This document shows, piece after piece, positions 7,856-16,826 of a stretch of DNA of 51,754 bases (within the stretch, counting starts at the first letter, position 1; each line of letters opens with the position of its first letter). A model generated the notes under the pieces. The model did no database searches, had not been told where the DNA came from, and saw only the letters and a program-made list of their open reading frames with translations. The stretch comes from Spirochaetota bacterium (lineage in GTDB: Bacteria > Spirochaetota > UBA4802 > JAFGJZ01). The stretch is from positions 1 through 51,754 of the forward strand of contig JAFGRW010000066.1 of the NCBI GenBank assembly GCA_016934935.1, written 5' to 3'. The translations under genes and the position numbers were made by a program.

Positions 7856-9670
7856 ATGCACAATATCAACTATTCCGAACTGGACTCTTTTTATGAGTCA
7901 AGATTTTGTTTATGTACAGGTGAAAATGATTTTGAAACCATATCATTTTTTCTTGCCGAGGCAGGGTTTCAGTATTTTGATTATATATCACCAGAAAAGG
8001 TAACATCCGATTTTCTTGTAAAAAATAGATTTGATATAATAATATTTCAGGTTGCAGGGGAAGACCATTTTCTTCTGCTTAATGAGTTTCGCAAAAGCAA
8101 TACAGATGCCGCGCTGATACTTGTCAGTGATTCGGCTGTTCCCACTATGCTGCAATTGACCTTAAAAGTTGAAACGGTCTTGTCGTTATCTTTTGACCCC
8201 CAGGATCTTATAAAGGCTGTTAAGAAGGCTCTAGGGTCAAAAAATAATTTTGAGATCGGTATGCAATTCTTTGACGCCCTTTTTGGTATGCAGATGTGTA
8301 CTCACAGGGATCTGCATCAGCGCACATTCGAACATGCAATACGAACAACCCAGATTTACGGCAAGTTTTTGCTTTTTCTAATGGAAACCGGGGTAATAAA
8401 GCTTACTTCCTGGACTTTGAAAAATTGCCTTATGGCTTCACTTGTTCATGATATTGGAAAGTTACTTGTTATGCAGGGAATACTGTATAAAGAAGGAAAA
8501 CTAACTGAACTTGAGTATCAACAGATTAAGAGACACCCCTGGCATTCCGTTACTGCTCTTTTGGGCGGACAGGATATCGAGTTTTTTGCAGGTGATGGGC
8601 CTATAGAAACAGTATCGGGATATAATGACAAAAATCTGTCAGAGAAGACAAAACAGTGGGTTTTTAAGGTTATCGATAGCGACGAAGATGTTTATCAGGA
8701 TCTGGATAATTTTTTTGAAAGTCTTTACCGTAAGCCCTTTATTCACTCTCTTAACAAGGATCTTTTATATATCGTTTTTCGCCATCACGACTCGATAGAA
8801 AAGTCATATCATAATTATGAGGATCTTCAGCTGTTTTCTAAAATAATTGACAGAGATCTTGACGAAAAACTGAATGAAAAATCTTATCTTGATGTTGTTA
8901 CAAACGCATTATCATTATGCGATTTTTATGACGCCCTGCTGGACAAGAAAAGGGATTATCGCAAACGGCCTTTTAACCGCTCGTTTGTGCTGTACTTTAT
9001 ATATCTGGAAACACGTAACGGCCGCTTTTTCCCTTTTCTTGCCGAAGAATTTGTTAAATATATCATTCGTAACGAAATTTCACCGGAAGAGAATGTGTTT
9101 TGTTATAATAACGATCCTGAAACAACATTGCAAGTTATCAAGGATACAGATTCGTTCTTCAGAATTGCTCCGGGGCAGGAACACGAGTTTAACGGTTTTG
9201 CTATAGAGAAAAAAGAACTTTTTCACGAATATTCACGCACTTTTGATGAAAACCTGCTGGTTAAAACCAACAGCCTTTGGGTTGATTACTATTCTGTTAA
9301 GCATAGTGAGATTGTTAACCGGTTTTACAATTCATTAAAAGAAGCTAATCTGGTTTCAAAAGAGATTAAAGAGTTCACAGTACAAGAGGTAAAGGTTTTT
9401 GACATGCTTTTCAATTTTTACCGTAGTTACCCCTCTTCGATAAAACAGAAAAAGTTGATAGATTATCTTGTGGATTCAGTGATTGACCGAAAGGTGACTC
9501 AAAACACAAAAAAGAGGATCATCGAACATCTGCAATCAGAAGAGATAGACACCGTAACAGATATAAAGAAGATGTTAATCAGGTCAGGGTATGACCGACT
9601 AAATCTTTTTGAAGTTTTTAAAGATTACAATGAGGAGCTGCTTTTAAACGAGTTTAACCAGGGTTTGTAA
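7856..9670 (+). CDS. Receiver-like plus divergent HD-domain protein
   Basis: A 604-residue cytoplasmic protein. I prefer the ATG at 7856, which follows AGAGGG at a good distance; an in-frame ATG at 7814 has no site. Residues about 15-125 look like a receiver fold that has lost its key acidic residues. Residues about 150-400 are an HD metal-phosphohydrolase domain related to HD-GYP: His160, the His198-Asp199 dyad in LVHDIGK, His227/His230, and a later RHHD. The GYP signature is missing. The last 200 residues are unrecognised. It may be a nucleotide phosphodiesterase or a sensor, but c-di-GMP hydrolysis is not supported. A lipase-like gene starts one base after its stop. Confidence 0.65.
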   Translation: MHNINYSELDSFYESRFCLCTGENDFETISFFLAEAGFQYFDYISPEKVTSDFLVKNRFDIIIFQVAGEDHFLLLNEFRKSNTDAALILVSDSAVPTMLQLTLKVETVLSLSFDPQDLIKAVKKALGSKNNFEIGMQFFDALFGMQMCTHRDLHQRTFEHAIRTTQIYGKFLLFLMETGVIKLTSWTLKNCLMASLVHDIGKLLVMQGILYKEGKLTELEYQQIKRHPWHSVTALLGGQDIEFFAGDGPIETVSGYNDKNLSEKTKQWVFKVIDSDEDVYQDLDNFFESLYRKPFIHSLNKDLLYIVFRHHDSIEKSYHNYEDLQLFSKIIDRDLDEKLNEKSYLDVVTNALSLCDFYDALLDKKRDYRKRPFNRSFVLYFIYLETRNGRFFPFLAEEFVKYIIRNEISPEENVFCYNNDPETTLQVIKDTDSFFRIAPGQEHEFNGFAIEKKELFHEYSRTFDENLLVKTNSLWVDYYSVKHSEIVNRFYNSLKEANLVSKEIKEFTVQEVKVFDMLFNFYRSYPSSIKQKKLIDYLVDSVIDRKVTQNTKKRIIEHLQSEEIDTVTDIKKMLIRSGYDRLNLFEVFKDYNEELLLNEFNQGL

Positions 9671-9671
9671 T

Positions 9672-10565
9672 ATGTACCGGCATTATAGAACTGTTGTAAT
9701 TATTCTGTTGTGTATGAATATTTTATCATGTTCAAGATCAGTAAAACTTCAGTCAACATGCTGTCAACTTAAGTATCCAATCCTTTTGGTTCATGGTATA
9801 GCCTTGCCTGACGATATGAAACTTGTTCCTTATTGGGGAAATATTCCTGATCATCTGCGAAACAGGGGCGCGACAGTATTTTTGTCAAACCATAACGCCT
9901 GGGCAGAGCATAAAGTTGCGGCTCAGTTTCTAAAAGATCGAGTGGAACAGATTATTGCTCAGACCGGGGCGCAAAAAGTAAATATAATAGCCCACTCCAA
10001 GGGCGGCATAGAATCACGATACATGATCAGCTGTCTGGATATGAGTGATAAAGTAGCGTCACTTACTACAATAAGCACTCCACACCGAGGCAGTATGGTC
10101 GCGGATTATCTCTTCGAAAAAATTGATTCCCGTCAAATGGGGGGTAAGTTTATAATAACTCTTGCTTCGGTTGTAGGTGTTGTAATGGGTGACAGCAGGC
10201 CGGATCCGGATTCTTCAGGGCGTTCTCTTACTAAGGAATATATGGAGAGTTTTAATGAGAATGTTCCGGATATGCCTCAGGTTTATTACCAAAGTTATAC
10301 ATCATTAATAACTGAAGAGTATCCGGCGTTGTTTTGGCAAAAGCTTTATGAGCTGCACAAGAACCTGGATGGTCCAAATGATGGGCTTGTCAGTGAACAG
10401 TCAGCCAGGTGGGGAGTTTATAGGGGGGTCGTTAAAGTAGGTGATGTCTCACAGATTAATCATGGCGATATTGTAGATCTTTATCAGTTTTCCGGCAGGC
10501 GGGTTCCGGATCTTCACCTTTTTTATATTGATATGGTTCATGATTTAAAGGATATGGGATTTTAA
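9672..10565 (+). CDS. Lipase-like alpha/beta-hydrolase lipoprotein
   Basis: A 297-residue exported esterase or triacylglycerol lipase. The N-terminus ends in the lipobox ILSC (Cys20), so it is probably lipid-anchored. Visible features of the Pseudomonas-type lipase family are the oxyanion segment LLVHG, the nucleophile motif AHSKGG (Ser109), STPHRGS right after it, an acid residue likely in GPNDGLV, and a likely catalytic His in QINHGD. The lid region carries a Cys-Cys pair near residues 30-31. It directly precedes a patatin-like phospholipase, so the locus looks dedicated to lipid ester hydrolysis. The substrate is not known. Confidence 0.8.
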   Translation: MYRHYRTVVIILLCMNILSCSRSVKLQSTCCQLKYPILLVHGIALPDDMKLVPYWGNIPDHLRNRGATVFLSNHNAWAEHKVAAQFLKDRVEQIIAQTGAQKVNIIAHSKGGIESRYMISCLDMSDKVASLTTISTPHRGSMVADYLFEKIDSRQMGGKFIITLASVVGVVMGDSRPDPDSSGRSLTKEYMESFNENVPDMPQVYYQSYTSLITEEYPALFWQKLYELHKNLDGPNDGLVSEQSARWGVYRGVVKVGDVSQINHGDIVDLYQFSGRRVPDLHLFYIDMVHDLKDMGF

Positions 10566-10606
10566 ATTTTGTTGACTTCCAGGAATTGATTAAACGGGTT
10601 AATAGT

Positions 10607-11590
10607 ATGTTTGATTTTTTTTCGAAAATGAGCAGAGGAAAAATTGGAGTGGCACTGTCCAGTGGTGGCGCTAAGGGTTTGGCGCATATTAATGTACTGG
10701 AATTTCTGGATGAGCATGATGTCAAAATTGATTATATTGCCGGGTCAAGTATTGGAGCCCTGGTTGGTGCTGTTTACTACTCTGGAACTCTCAGCCAGTT
10801 TAAAAATGAATTTGGGTCTTTTTCATGGAGAGATATTGTGCATCTGGTTGATCCGGTATTTCCCAAAAGCGGAATTATTGCTGGAAAAAAAATCATGAAG
10901 TATCTTGAGCGGTTTATTGATCCGGACGTCAATATAGAAGAACTTCCTGGGAAACTTGCGATAGTGGCAACAGATTATTTTACAGGGAATCCGGTAATAA
11001 TGCGGGAGGGCAATCTTCTTAAGGCAGTCAGGGGGAGTATCTCAATACCAGGTGTTTTTGTTCCATACGATTATGATGGTCGCATTCTTATAGATGGAGG
11101 AGTGGCCAACCCTATACCGGTAGATGTTGTAAAAAAAATGGGTGCCAAAAGAGTTGTAGCGGTGAATTTGCATCCGAGTGCCGAGGTAATTCAAGGTAAA
11201 AAGAAATTAAAGAAGCTAAAGAATATTGCTTTCAGAAGAAAAAAACGCACTATGGGTAACCGTATTGCGTCGCATATCAAGATTAATGCTTCGGGATGGT
11301 TCAGTTTTCTGTCCTCATATCTTAAACTGGACGATGATAGCGATCCAAACGAAGATCCCAAAGGTTATGAAATGCCTTCCATAATTGATGTGTTTATGCA
11401 ATCTATGGAGGTGATGGAGTATATGAATACCTTCGCTCTTTTACGTTACAACAAACCTTCCGTGCTGATTGAGCCCGCGGTAAGGGAAATTAACGGTCTT
11501 GACTTTGACAGTGGAAAAGAGGTTCTAAGAATAGGGCAGCAAGCCGTTGAAGAAAACCGCAAAAAATTGTTAAGGAAGATTGTGCGTTGA
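10607..11590 (+). CDS. Patatin-like phospholipase (RssA/YchK type)
   Basis: A 327-residue protein of the bacterial patatin family, which hydrolyses acyl esters of phospholipids with a Ser-Asp dyad. Key motifs are the oxyanion loop SSGGAKG, the nucleophile motif GSSIG with Ser48, and DGGVANP, which carries the catalytic Asp. Residues about 200-270 form a basic insertion rich in Lys and Arg, perhaps for membrane contact. No signal peptide is seen. The ATG at 10607 has only a weak upstream site; the TTG at 10586 is in frame but sits too close to its AGGA. The next gene starts directly after the stop, so the cluster is probably one transcript. Confidence 0.85.
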   Translation: MFDFFSKMSRGKIGVALSSGGAKGLAHINVLEFLDEHDVKIDYIAGSSIGALVGAVYYSGTLSQFKNEFGSFSWRDIVHLVDPVFPKSGIIAGKKIMKYLERFIDPDVNIEELPGKLAIVATDYFTGNPVIMREGNLLKAVRGSISIPGVFVPYDYDGRILIDGGVANPIPVDVVKKMGAKRVVAVNLHPSAEVIQGKKKLKKLKNIAFRRKKRTMGNRIASHIKINASGWFSFLSSYLKLDDDSDPNEDPKGYEMPSIIDVFMQSMEVMEYMNTFALLRYNKPSVLIEPAVREINGLDFDSGKEVLRIGQQAVEENRKKLLRKIVR

Positions 11591-12256
11591 ATGAAAAAAA
11601 TTTTCTTAATTTTACTTGTCGCGTCCTGCGCAAGACAAGTTGAAATTGACCGGAAAATTGAGCCGGAAAAACCTGAACAAACCGGTGCGGTTTGTATCCG
11701 ATTATCCTTACCCTTAAAGAATATAGCCCGGTTTCATGATCCCGATGAACTGTATATATATTCGGAAACGGATGTGTCAGGGGAGCTTATAAAGAGTGAT
11801 TATCATGCAGGTGACCGATTTTATTTTTTTGAACTTGTACCAGGAAGATATCATATAGCAGTTTTGGAGTATTCAGTAAGTGATGATAATGTTAAAAAGG
11901 GGTACTATCTATTAACAAAAAGGTCTTCAGTTGAATCGGCTTTTTCTGTTATATCCAATAAACTCTATTATCCTGGAGAGCTATCAGGCATATTTTTACG
12001 TTATACTTCAGCAAACAGCGATGTTCAAGCCGATAGATATCTTGAGTATTTTATTCCTGAATCGGCCGGAGGTGCGTTTTATCTTTCAAGCAAAGGCAAG
12101 GACACTGGTCATTATAAGATACTGTCTAATACAATTCTTTTTTATCCATTTGACGACAATACAGTTTCTATTATAAAGGGAGATATTGCTAAATTTCCTG
12201 ATGATCATAGAATAAAAAGCTATCATGTTGTTACCTCAATAGAAAGACAGAAATGA
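11591..12256 (+). CDS. Predicted lipoprotein, function unknown
   Basis: A 221-residue protein with a short signal ending in the lipobox LVASC (Cys13). The mature part is rich in Tyr and beta-strand-like stretches and contains LVPGRYHIAVLEY, which resembles carboxypeptidase-regulatory or transthyretin-like beta sandwiches found in surface lipoproteins. No enzymatic motif is visible. It begins right after the patatin stop codon and is the last gene of the lipid-hydrolase cluster, so it may be an envelope partner of those enzymes; this is inferred from position. Confidence 0.6.
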   Translation: MKKIFLILLVASCARQVEIDRKIEPEKPEQTGAVCIRLSLPLKNIARFHDPDELYIYSETDVSGELIKSDYHAGDRFYFFELVPGRYHIAVLEYSVSDDNVKKGYYLLTKRSSVESAFSVISNKLYYPGELSGIFLRYTSANSDVQADRYLEYFIPESAGGAFYLSSKGKDTGHYKILSNTILFYPFDDNTVSIIKGDIAKFPDDHRIKSYHVVTSIERQK

Positions 12257-12474
12257 TAATTAGATGTTTGTTTGTTTTGACAAGAAATCCTTAAAAAGAT
12301 TGTAATAGTTATAAAAGTAACATTTGAAGTTGAATGCCAAAGGTTGCTTTTTTATTTTGACGTCTTGTGAAACGGTTAGTATGAATTTAGCAATACAAGA
12401 TAATGAGAGCTCTTAACTGTATCAATTTTTAAATAAAAATAACTTTACTTCAGTAAAAGGAAAAGAAAACATAA

Positions 12475-12542
12475 GGGAACTTCGAAAAATTATCATGTTC
12501 CAGAGGGCAACATGGTTGAAAGGTTAATTTTCAGAGGTTACC
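12475..12542 (-). repeat. Degenerate copy of the 76-78-bp structured element
   Basis: This lies in the 317-bp gene-free stretch 12257-12573. Read on the - strand it matches the copies at 28309 and 46603: the leading GGTAACCTCT-like segment is recognisable and the right arm AATTTTTCGAAGTTCC (12476-12491) is exact. The left arm and the inner hairpin are gone, replaced by a different small inverted repeat (ATGTT at 12495-12499 with AACAT at 12509-12513). No other feature was recognised in the stretch. Confidence 0.6.
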
Positions 12543-12573
12543 ATAATCTAAACAATAACAATAGGAGAAAATC

Positions 12574-13749
12574 ATGCCAATAGCTGATGATATAAAGGAA
12601 TCCATTAATAAGTCATCATTTATTCGAAAAATGTTCGAAGAAGGTATCGAGCTGAAAAAAGCACTCGGTGAAGAAAATGTTTTTGATTTTACAATCGGAA
12701 ATCCTGATCTTAACCCGCCTGATGCTTATTATAAAATAGCCGGAGATATCGCTTTGGATCGTCGAAAAAATATTCATGGGTACATGCCAAACGCCGGTTA
12801 TGATAACGTGCGAAAGGCTATGGCAGAAAAGGCTTCCAGAGAACATGCATGTGAAGTTAATTATCAGAATATTGTAATGACTGTTGGAGCAGCAGGCGGT
12901 TTAAACGTCCTTTTCCGTGCTCTGCTTAATCCCGGTGAAGAGATCGTAGTGCCAAAACCATATTTTGCCGAGTATGGCGCATACGCGGGTAATCATCGAG
13001 CAGTTTTAAAACCAGTAAATTCCGGATCAGACTTTTCTCTTGATGTAAAAGCAGTAGAAGATGCTTTGACGGACAAAACAAAAATTGTCCTGATTAACTC
13101 ACCGCATAATCCTACTGGACGTGTTTACGATGAAGAGTCATTGAAGAATCTGGCACAAATGCTTAAAGAGCAAAAAAATGCCGGTCGTCACATATATCTT
13201 GTGGCAGACGAGCCTTATCGTGAAATAACTTATGATGGAATAGTTGTGCCGCCAGTACTTTCAACTTACGAAGAATCTTTTGTTGTTACTTCATTTTCAA
13301 AAACATTATCTCTTCCGGGAGAACGAATTGGTTACATAGCGCAAAATCCCAAGATGCAAGATTCCTCGTTAATAATGAATGCGCTTATTCTTTGCAACAG
13401 AATACTTGGTTTTGTTAACGCGCCAGCATTTATACAAAGAGTAGTTGGCGAAATTGTCGATGAAAAAGTGGATGTATCCATATATGATTCAAGAAGGAAG
13501 ATATTCGTGAAGGGTCTGGAAGATGCCGGTCTTGAATATGCGAAACCTGAAGGCGCATTTTATCTTTTTGTAAAAAGTCCTTTGGAGAACGATATCGATT
13601 TTGTTGATCACTTGAAAAAATTTGGTATTCTTTCGGTGCCAGGAAGTGGATTTGGCGGACCCGGATACATAAGGTTTGCCTATTGTGTGGATGAGGATAT
13701 CATTAAACGTGCCATGCCGCTACTTAAAAAAGCTGTATCCGAACTGTAA
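12574..13749 (+). CDS. PLP-dependent class I/II aminotransferase
   Basis: A 391-residue fold-type I aminotransferase of the aspartate aminotransferase superfamily. Recognisable parts are FTIGNPDLNPP near the N-terminus, HGYMPNAGYDNVR, the PLP-contacting NSPHNPTGR, VADEPYREI, and the Schiff-base lysine in SFSKTLSLPGERIGY. A good AGGAGA site precedes the ATG. The amino-acid specificity cannot be told from sequence. Its stop codon is one base from the stop of the convergent HDOD gene, so the two transcripts must overlap at their 3' ends. The upstream region carries the remnant element described at 12475-12542. Confidence 0.88.
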   Translation: MPIADDIKESINKSSFIRKMFEEGIELKKALGEENVFDFTIGNPDLNPPDAYYKIAGDIALDRRKNIHGYMPNAGYDNVRKAMAEKASREHACEVNYQNIVMTVGAAGGLNVLFRALLNPGEEIVVPKPYFAEYGAYAGNHRAVLKPVNSGSDFSLDVKAVEDALTDKTKIVLINSPHNPTGRVYDEESLKNLAQMLKEQKNAGRHIYLVADEPYREITYDGIVVPPVLSTYEESFVVTSFSKTLSLPGERIGYIAQNPKMQDSSLIMNALILCNRILGFVNAPAFIQRVVGEIVDEKVDVSIYDSRRKIFVKGLEDAGLEYAKPEGAFYLFVKSPLENDIDFVDHLKKFGILSVPGSGFGGPGYIRFAYCVDEDIIKRAMPLLKKAVSEL

Positions 13750-13750
13750 T

Positions 13751-14611
13751 TTACATTATCTGTCTGGCCATTTTGAGCAATTCGGGTGTGATGCCATAAT
13801 AGTGTTGAAGTTCACTGTCGTCCAGCCCGGTTGCCTCAATTGCTTTACCGGATAGTTCATAATAGAGACCATCGCCCCCGATCCCTATCCCTGCCATCTG
13901 GCAAATAGTATTTGCTACATGTACAATGGCTACAGCTTCTATATCCGATTGCGGTGCATCATCTGCATCGTGATGATAGCGGACAATGTTTTGAAGTGAC
14001 TCGGGAAACTGCCATTTTTTTAGTATTATTTGGCCAATTTCCTGATGATCAAAACCCAGCAATAGCTGTTCGGCCTGGGCAAAGGTTATCTGGTTGTCAA
14101 CGGTTGACTGTATCAGGTCTTTAAAAGTGCTTGCAACATATATCGCCAGAACGGTTTTCCCTACATCGTGTATAATGCCACCTGTAAAGACAAGATCTGC
14201 CAGGTTTTTCTTTTTCTTGTCGATAGCAATTTTTTTTGCCAGCATGGCTACTGCGACATTGTGTTTCCAAAGCTCGCCTTTCGCAAGATCGTATCCTATA
14301 ACAGGTTTATCCAAAACCTGCTTTGTAGCGGCGACTACAACGATATCCTTGACCTCTTTCATACCCAGGGTTACAAGAGCTTTTTCTACAGAAGCGATCT
14401 CTTTGCCCTTGCTGAAATACGCTGAGTTTGCGATTTTCAGAATATTTGTTGTAATAGCCTGATCGCGCGATATTTCTTCGGCGACAAGCTTAAAATCGAC
14501 ATTCGGATCGTTTACCATATTAATAATGCGAGTGACAACCTCCGGCATTGATGGAAGCGCGTTAAGGTTGGCAATTACTGTTTTTATTCTTTCTTTAATA
14601 TGCTCGTGCAT
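13751..14611 (-). CDS. HDOD-domain signalling protein
   Basis: A 286-residue HDOD protein. These are non-catalytic relatives of HD hydrolases, common in motile bacteria and often involved in second-messenger or chemotaxis signalling. The typical start ANLNALPSMPEVVTRII and DQAITTNILKIANSAYF are present, as is GGIIHDVGKTVLA, which keeps a His-Asp pair. I start at the ATG at 14611 behind GGAGAG; a GTG lies one codon earlier. It is the last gene of a - strand group with cheD and a cNMP/SpoIIE phosphatase, which supports a chemotaxis or stress-signalling role. Confidence 0.85.
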   Translation of the reverse strand: MHEHIKERIKTVIANLNALPSMPEVVTRIINMVNDPNVDFKLVAEEISRDQAITTNILKIANSAYFSKGKEIASVEKALVTLGMKEVKDIVVVAATKQVLDKPVIGYDLAKGELWKHNVAVAMLAKKIAIDKKKKNLADLVFTGGIIHDVGKTVLAIYVASTFKDLIQSTVDNQITFAQAEQLLLGFDHQEIGQIILKKWQFPESLQNIVRYHHDADDAPQSDIEAVAIVHVANTICQMAGIGIGGDGLYYELSGKAIEATGLDDSELQHYYGITPELLKMARQIM

Positions 14612-14631
14612 CACACTCTCCGCCAGTTGTA

Positions 14632-15114
14632 TCAGACTTTGTAGTAATACTCTTCATGACCGCCTGCTTTAACCTTTAAACGGCCATCTTCCAGAAAAAA
14701 ATCGATCACACGTCCAACAGATCCCCCTGTGTCTTCGCCTACAATTGGAATTTTTTTCTCTTCAAGTATTTTTTTTGTCATTGAGATATTGTTTTCTCCA
14801 ATAAGACCCAAGGGGGTTTGTGACGCGAATTTAAACATTGAAGCTCCTCCGGCAATCTTGGCGGTCATAAAATCGCGCTTGCAACCTTGTCGCAGAAGTT
14901 GTTCAATTAAGGCTGGTATTGCTGTTTCGGCAAATTTCTCTGGTTGGGAGTCGTTTGTAGCTTTCGAAAGAAGCACATGGGCAAGACCGCCCATCTTCTT
15001 GTTGCGGTCATAAATGCATATTCCAACGCAACTGCCCAGAATGGTTCTGAGTATTACAGGAGAAGATGCTATTTTTAACTGTGCTACTCCGACGTTTACA
15101 AGTTCTATGCTCAT
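14632..15114 (-). CDS. cheD: Chemoreceptor glutamine deamidase CheD
   Basis: A 160-residue CheD that deamidates glutamines on methyl-accepting chemotaxis proteins and can bind CheC. The active-site Cys29 in LGSCVGICIYD and His46 in GGLAHVLL have the family's 17-residue spacing; a nearby Thr24 could complete the triad. KIAGGASMF and GEDTGGSVGR are also typical. The ATG at 15114 follows AAAGAG; a longer frame to 15210 adds an unlikely 32-residue extension. It lies 20 bp upstream of the HDOD gene. No cheA, cheW or receptor gene is in the window, so this is a detached piece of the chemotaxis system. Confidence 0.92.
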   Translation of the reverse strand: MSIELVNVGVAQLKIASSPVILRTILGSCVGICIYDRNKKMGGLAHVLLSKATNDSQPEKFAETAIPALIEQLLRQGCKRDFMTAKIAGGASMFKFASQTPLGLIGENNISMTKKILEEKKIPIVGEDTGGSVGRVIDFFLEDGRLKVKAGGHEEYYYKV

Positions 15115-15238
15115 TTCGATATCTCTTTGTGATGAATATGTGATAATCAGATCTTGAGGAAACCTGAAAAACTCCCTTTTGTAATATACAAAAAATAATT
15201 GGTATGTCAATATTTATGAATTACTAAAACTCCTGCTT

Positions 15239-16447
15239 TTAAATTTCAAGCATAAGCAGAGTTATGTCATCTTCGATTTCTGAACCGTCACAGAAGGTAT
15301 TAAACTCCTGTTGTAAATATTGTAGTTTGTCCGGTACATCTTCAAGTATTGCGTGTTTAAAAACCGCGTGAAGTTTTTCTTCCCCGAACATCTGTCTCTG
15401 TTTGTTATGTTGTTCTAAAATTCCATCTGTAAAGAAAAGAATTTTATCACCTTTTTCGATAGGATAAGTTACGTCCTTATAGTGCGCAGTCTCCATTATC
15501 CCAATACCAATTCCAGAAGATTCAATATCAATAAATTGCCCTTTACTCTCTTTCCAGAACAGAGGGTGGTGGTGCCCGCCTTTGGCGAACGAAATCGTCA
15601 TGTTTCTGATATCAACGTTGGCGTAGTAACAGGTTGCATAAAAACGTGACATAATTTCAAAATAATGTTTGTTTATTCCGGTCATCAGTTTTGCAGGTTC
15701 ATTAGAAAACTGTTCAGAAAATATTGAAAATGCGCTCTTCAAAACTCCGGTTGCCATCGCTGCAGTTATACCATGGCCTACCACATCGGCAATGATGATA
15801 TTTATATATTCGCCATCGACCGGAACAACGTTTAAAAAGTCACCGCCTATTTCTTGACAAGGACTGTATATATATGAGTATTTAATACCCGATTTATCAG
15901 GACTGTTGGTTCCCGCGTTGATAAAATAACTCTGAACCTCTTTCGCAAGGGAAAGATCCCTGTTAATTTCATCAAGGGTTTCTGATTTTTCACGTAATAT
16001 GTGCTGAGAAAAGGTGAAATTCTGTATAGCCTTTCGGAAACGGGAAAAAGTTTCGGTTAGGCAGTTTTTATAAAAAATATTGGCAATTTTAAGATTGTTT
16101 TCCAGAAGACTGTCCAGATCCTTTTTCTTGAGATGGAGCAGGGAACAGTCGTCATCTGCTATTACGTTTGCTGAGCGAGGCATGTCATCAACAAGAGAGA
16201 GCTCTCCGAAATAGGAACCGGCTTCCAGGGTTGCAATAAAAATTTCTGAATCTTTGTTTTCGGCTTTGGTCACCTTGACGGTTCCTTCAATGAGAATATA
16301 CATTGAACTTCCTTCGGAACCTTCATTGATTATTATGGACCCCTTTTTGAACTGAAGTTGCCGTGTAAGTGGTAAAATCAGATCAGCGTCTTCATCATTA
16401 ATGCCGTAAAAAACAGGTACGCTTTTTAAAAGATCCCTGTTGTCCAT
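15239..16447 (-). CDS. Cyclic-nucleotide-binding SpoIIE-type serine phosphatase
   Basis: A 402-residue protein with two domains. Residues about 12-125 are a cNMP-binding domain (GSIIINEGSEGSSMYIL, GSYFGELSLVDDMPRSANV). A helical linker at about 135-175 leads to a PP2C/SpoIIE phosphatase domain with metal-binding aspartates in EIGGDFLNV, IADVVGHG, LFFTDGILEQ and EIEDDITLL. The architecture suggests a serine/threonine phosphatase controlled by cAMP or a similar ligand, usually acting on anti-anti-sigma proteins. A G-rich site precedes the ATG. It leads the - strand group with cheD and the HDOD gene. The ligand could be made by the cyclase at 36575-38833. Confidence 0.88.
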   Translation of the reverse strand: MDNRDLLKSVPVFYGINDEDADLILPLTRQLQFKKGSIIINEGSEGSSMYILIEGTVKVTKAENKDSEIFIATLEAGSYFGELSLVDDMPRSANVIADDDCSLLHLKKKDLDSLLENNLKIANIFYKNCLTETFSRFRKAIQNFTFSQHILREKSETLDEINRDLSLAKEVQSYFINAGTNSPDKSGIKYSYIYSPCQEIGGDFLNVVPVDGEYINIIIADVVGHGITAAMATGVLKSAFSIFSEQFSNEPAKLMTGINKHYFEIMSRFYATCYYANVDIRNMTISFAKGGHHHPLFWKESKGQFIDIESSGIGIGIMETAHYKDVTYPIEKGDKILFFTDGILEQHNKQRQMFGEEKLHAVFKHAILEDVPDKLQYLQQEFNTFCDGSEIEDDITLLMLEI

Positions 16448-16826
16448 TTTAACCCCACATATTAAGTTACAGAAAACCCTGTCATGTTGTTTGAAATAGA
16501 GCCGCTTCGTTGTTTGGCTGCTTATTTGCCAGTTTTTGCAACAAAATCAAAAAACTCGCCAAAAACCTTATTATAAAATATGATTAGACTATGTGTATGT
16601 AAAGTACAATTCTTTAAATGGGCTCGAAAAAGTAAGGCTGGGCGGTTGAGGGCTCAGTTTTCATTCTGTAATTAATACTTGACGGTAAAGTGAGCCATTG
16701 TTGATATACCAGCTGTCTGATCAGTTTCGGTCTACTTATTCCAGGTGGTCAGCAGTTCCTTTTAGCAGAAACACCGATGATAAGACAGATGATTAGTTTA
16801 TAAATTTAGGTTGTGTTGAGGATTTC
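16448..16826. other. Divergent intergenic region
   Basis: About 379 bp between the divergent phosphatase and PASTA genes. A TTGACG at 16679-16684 with a TGATAT-like element 17 bases later is a weak promoter candidate for the PASTA gene. AGTTTTTG and CAAAAAACT near 16530-16556 can pair as a loose AT-rich hairpin. No gene or repeat was recognised. Confidence 0.35.

Noticed and set aside
13747..13753. Terminator between the convergent aminotransferase and HDOD genes
   Set aside because: The stop codons are one base apart and no hairpin is seen there.
14094..14462. Open frame opposite the HDOD gene
   Set aside because: Antisense to a clear HDOD protein, with a composition typical of shadow translation.
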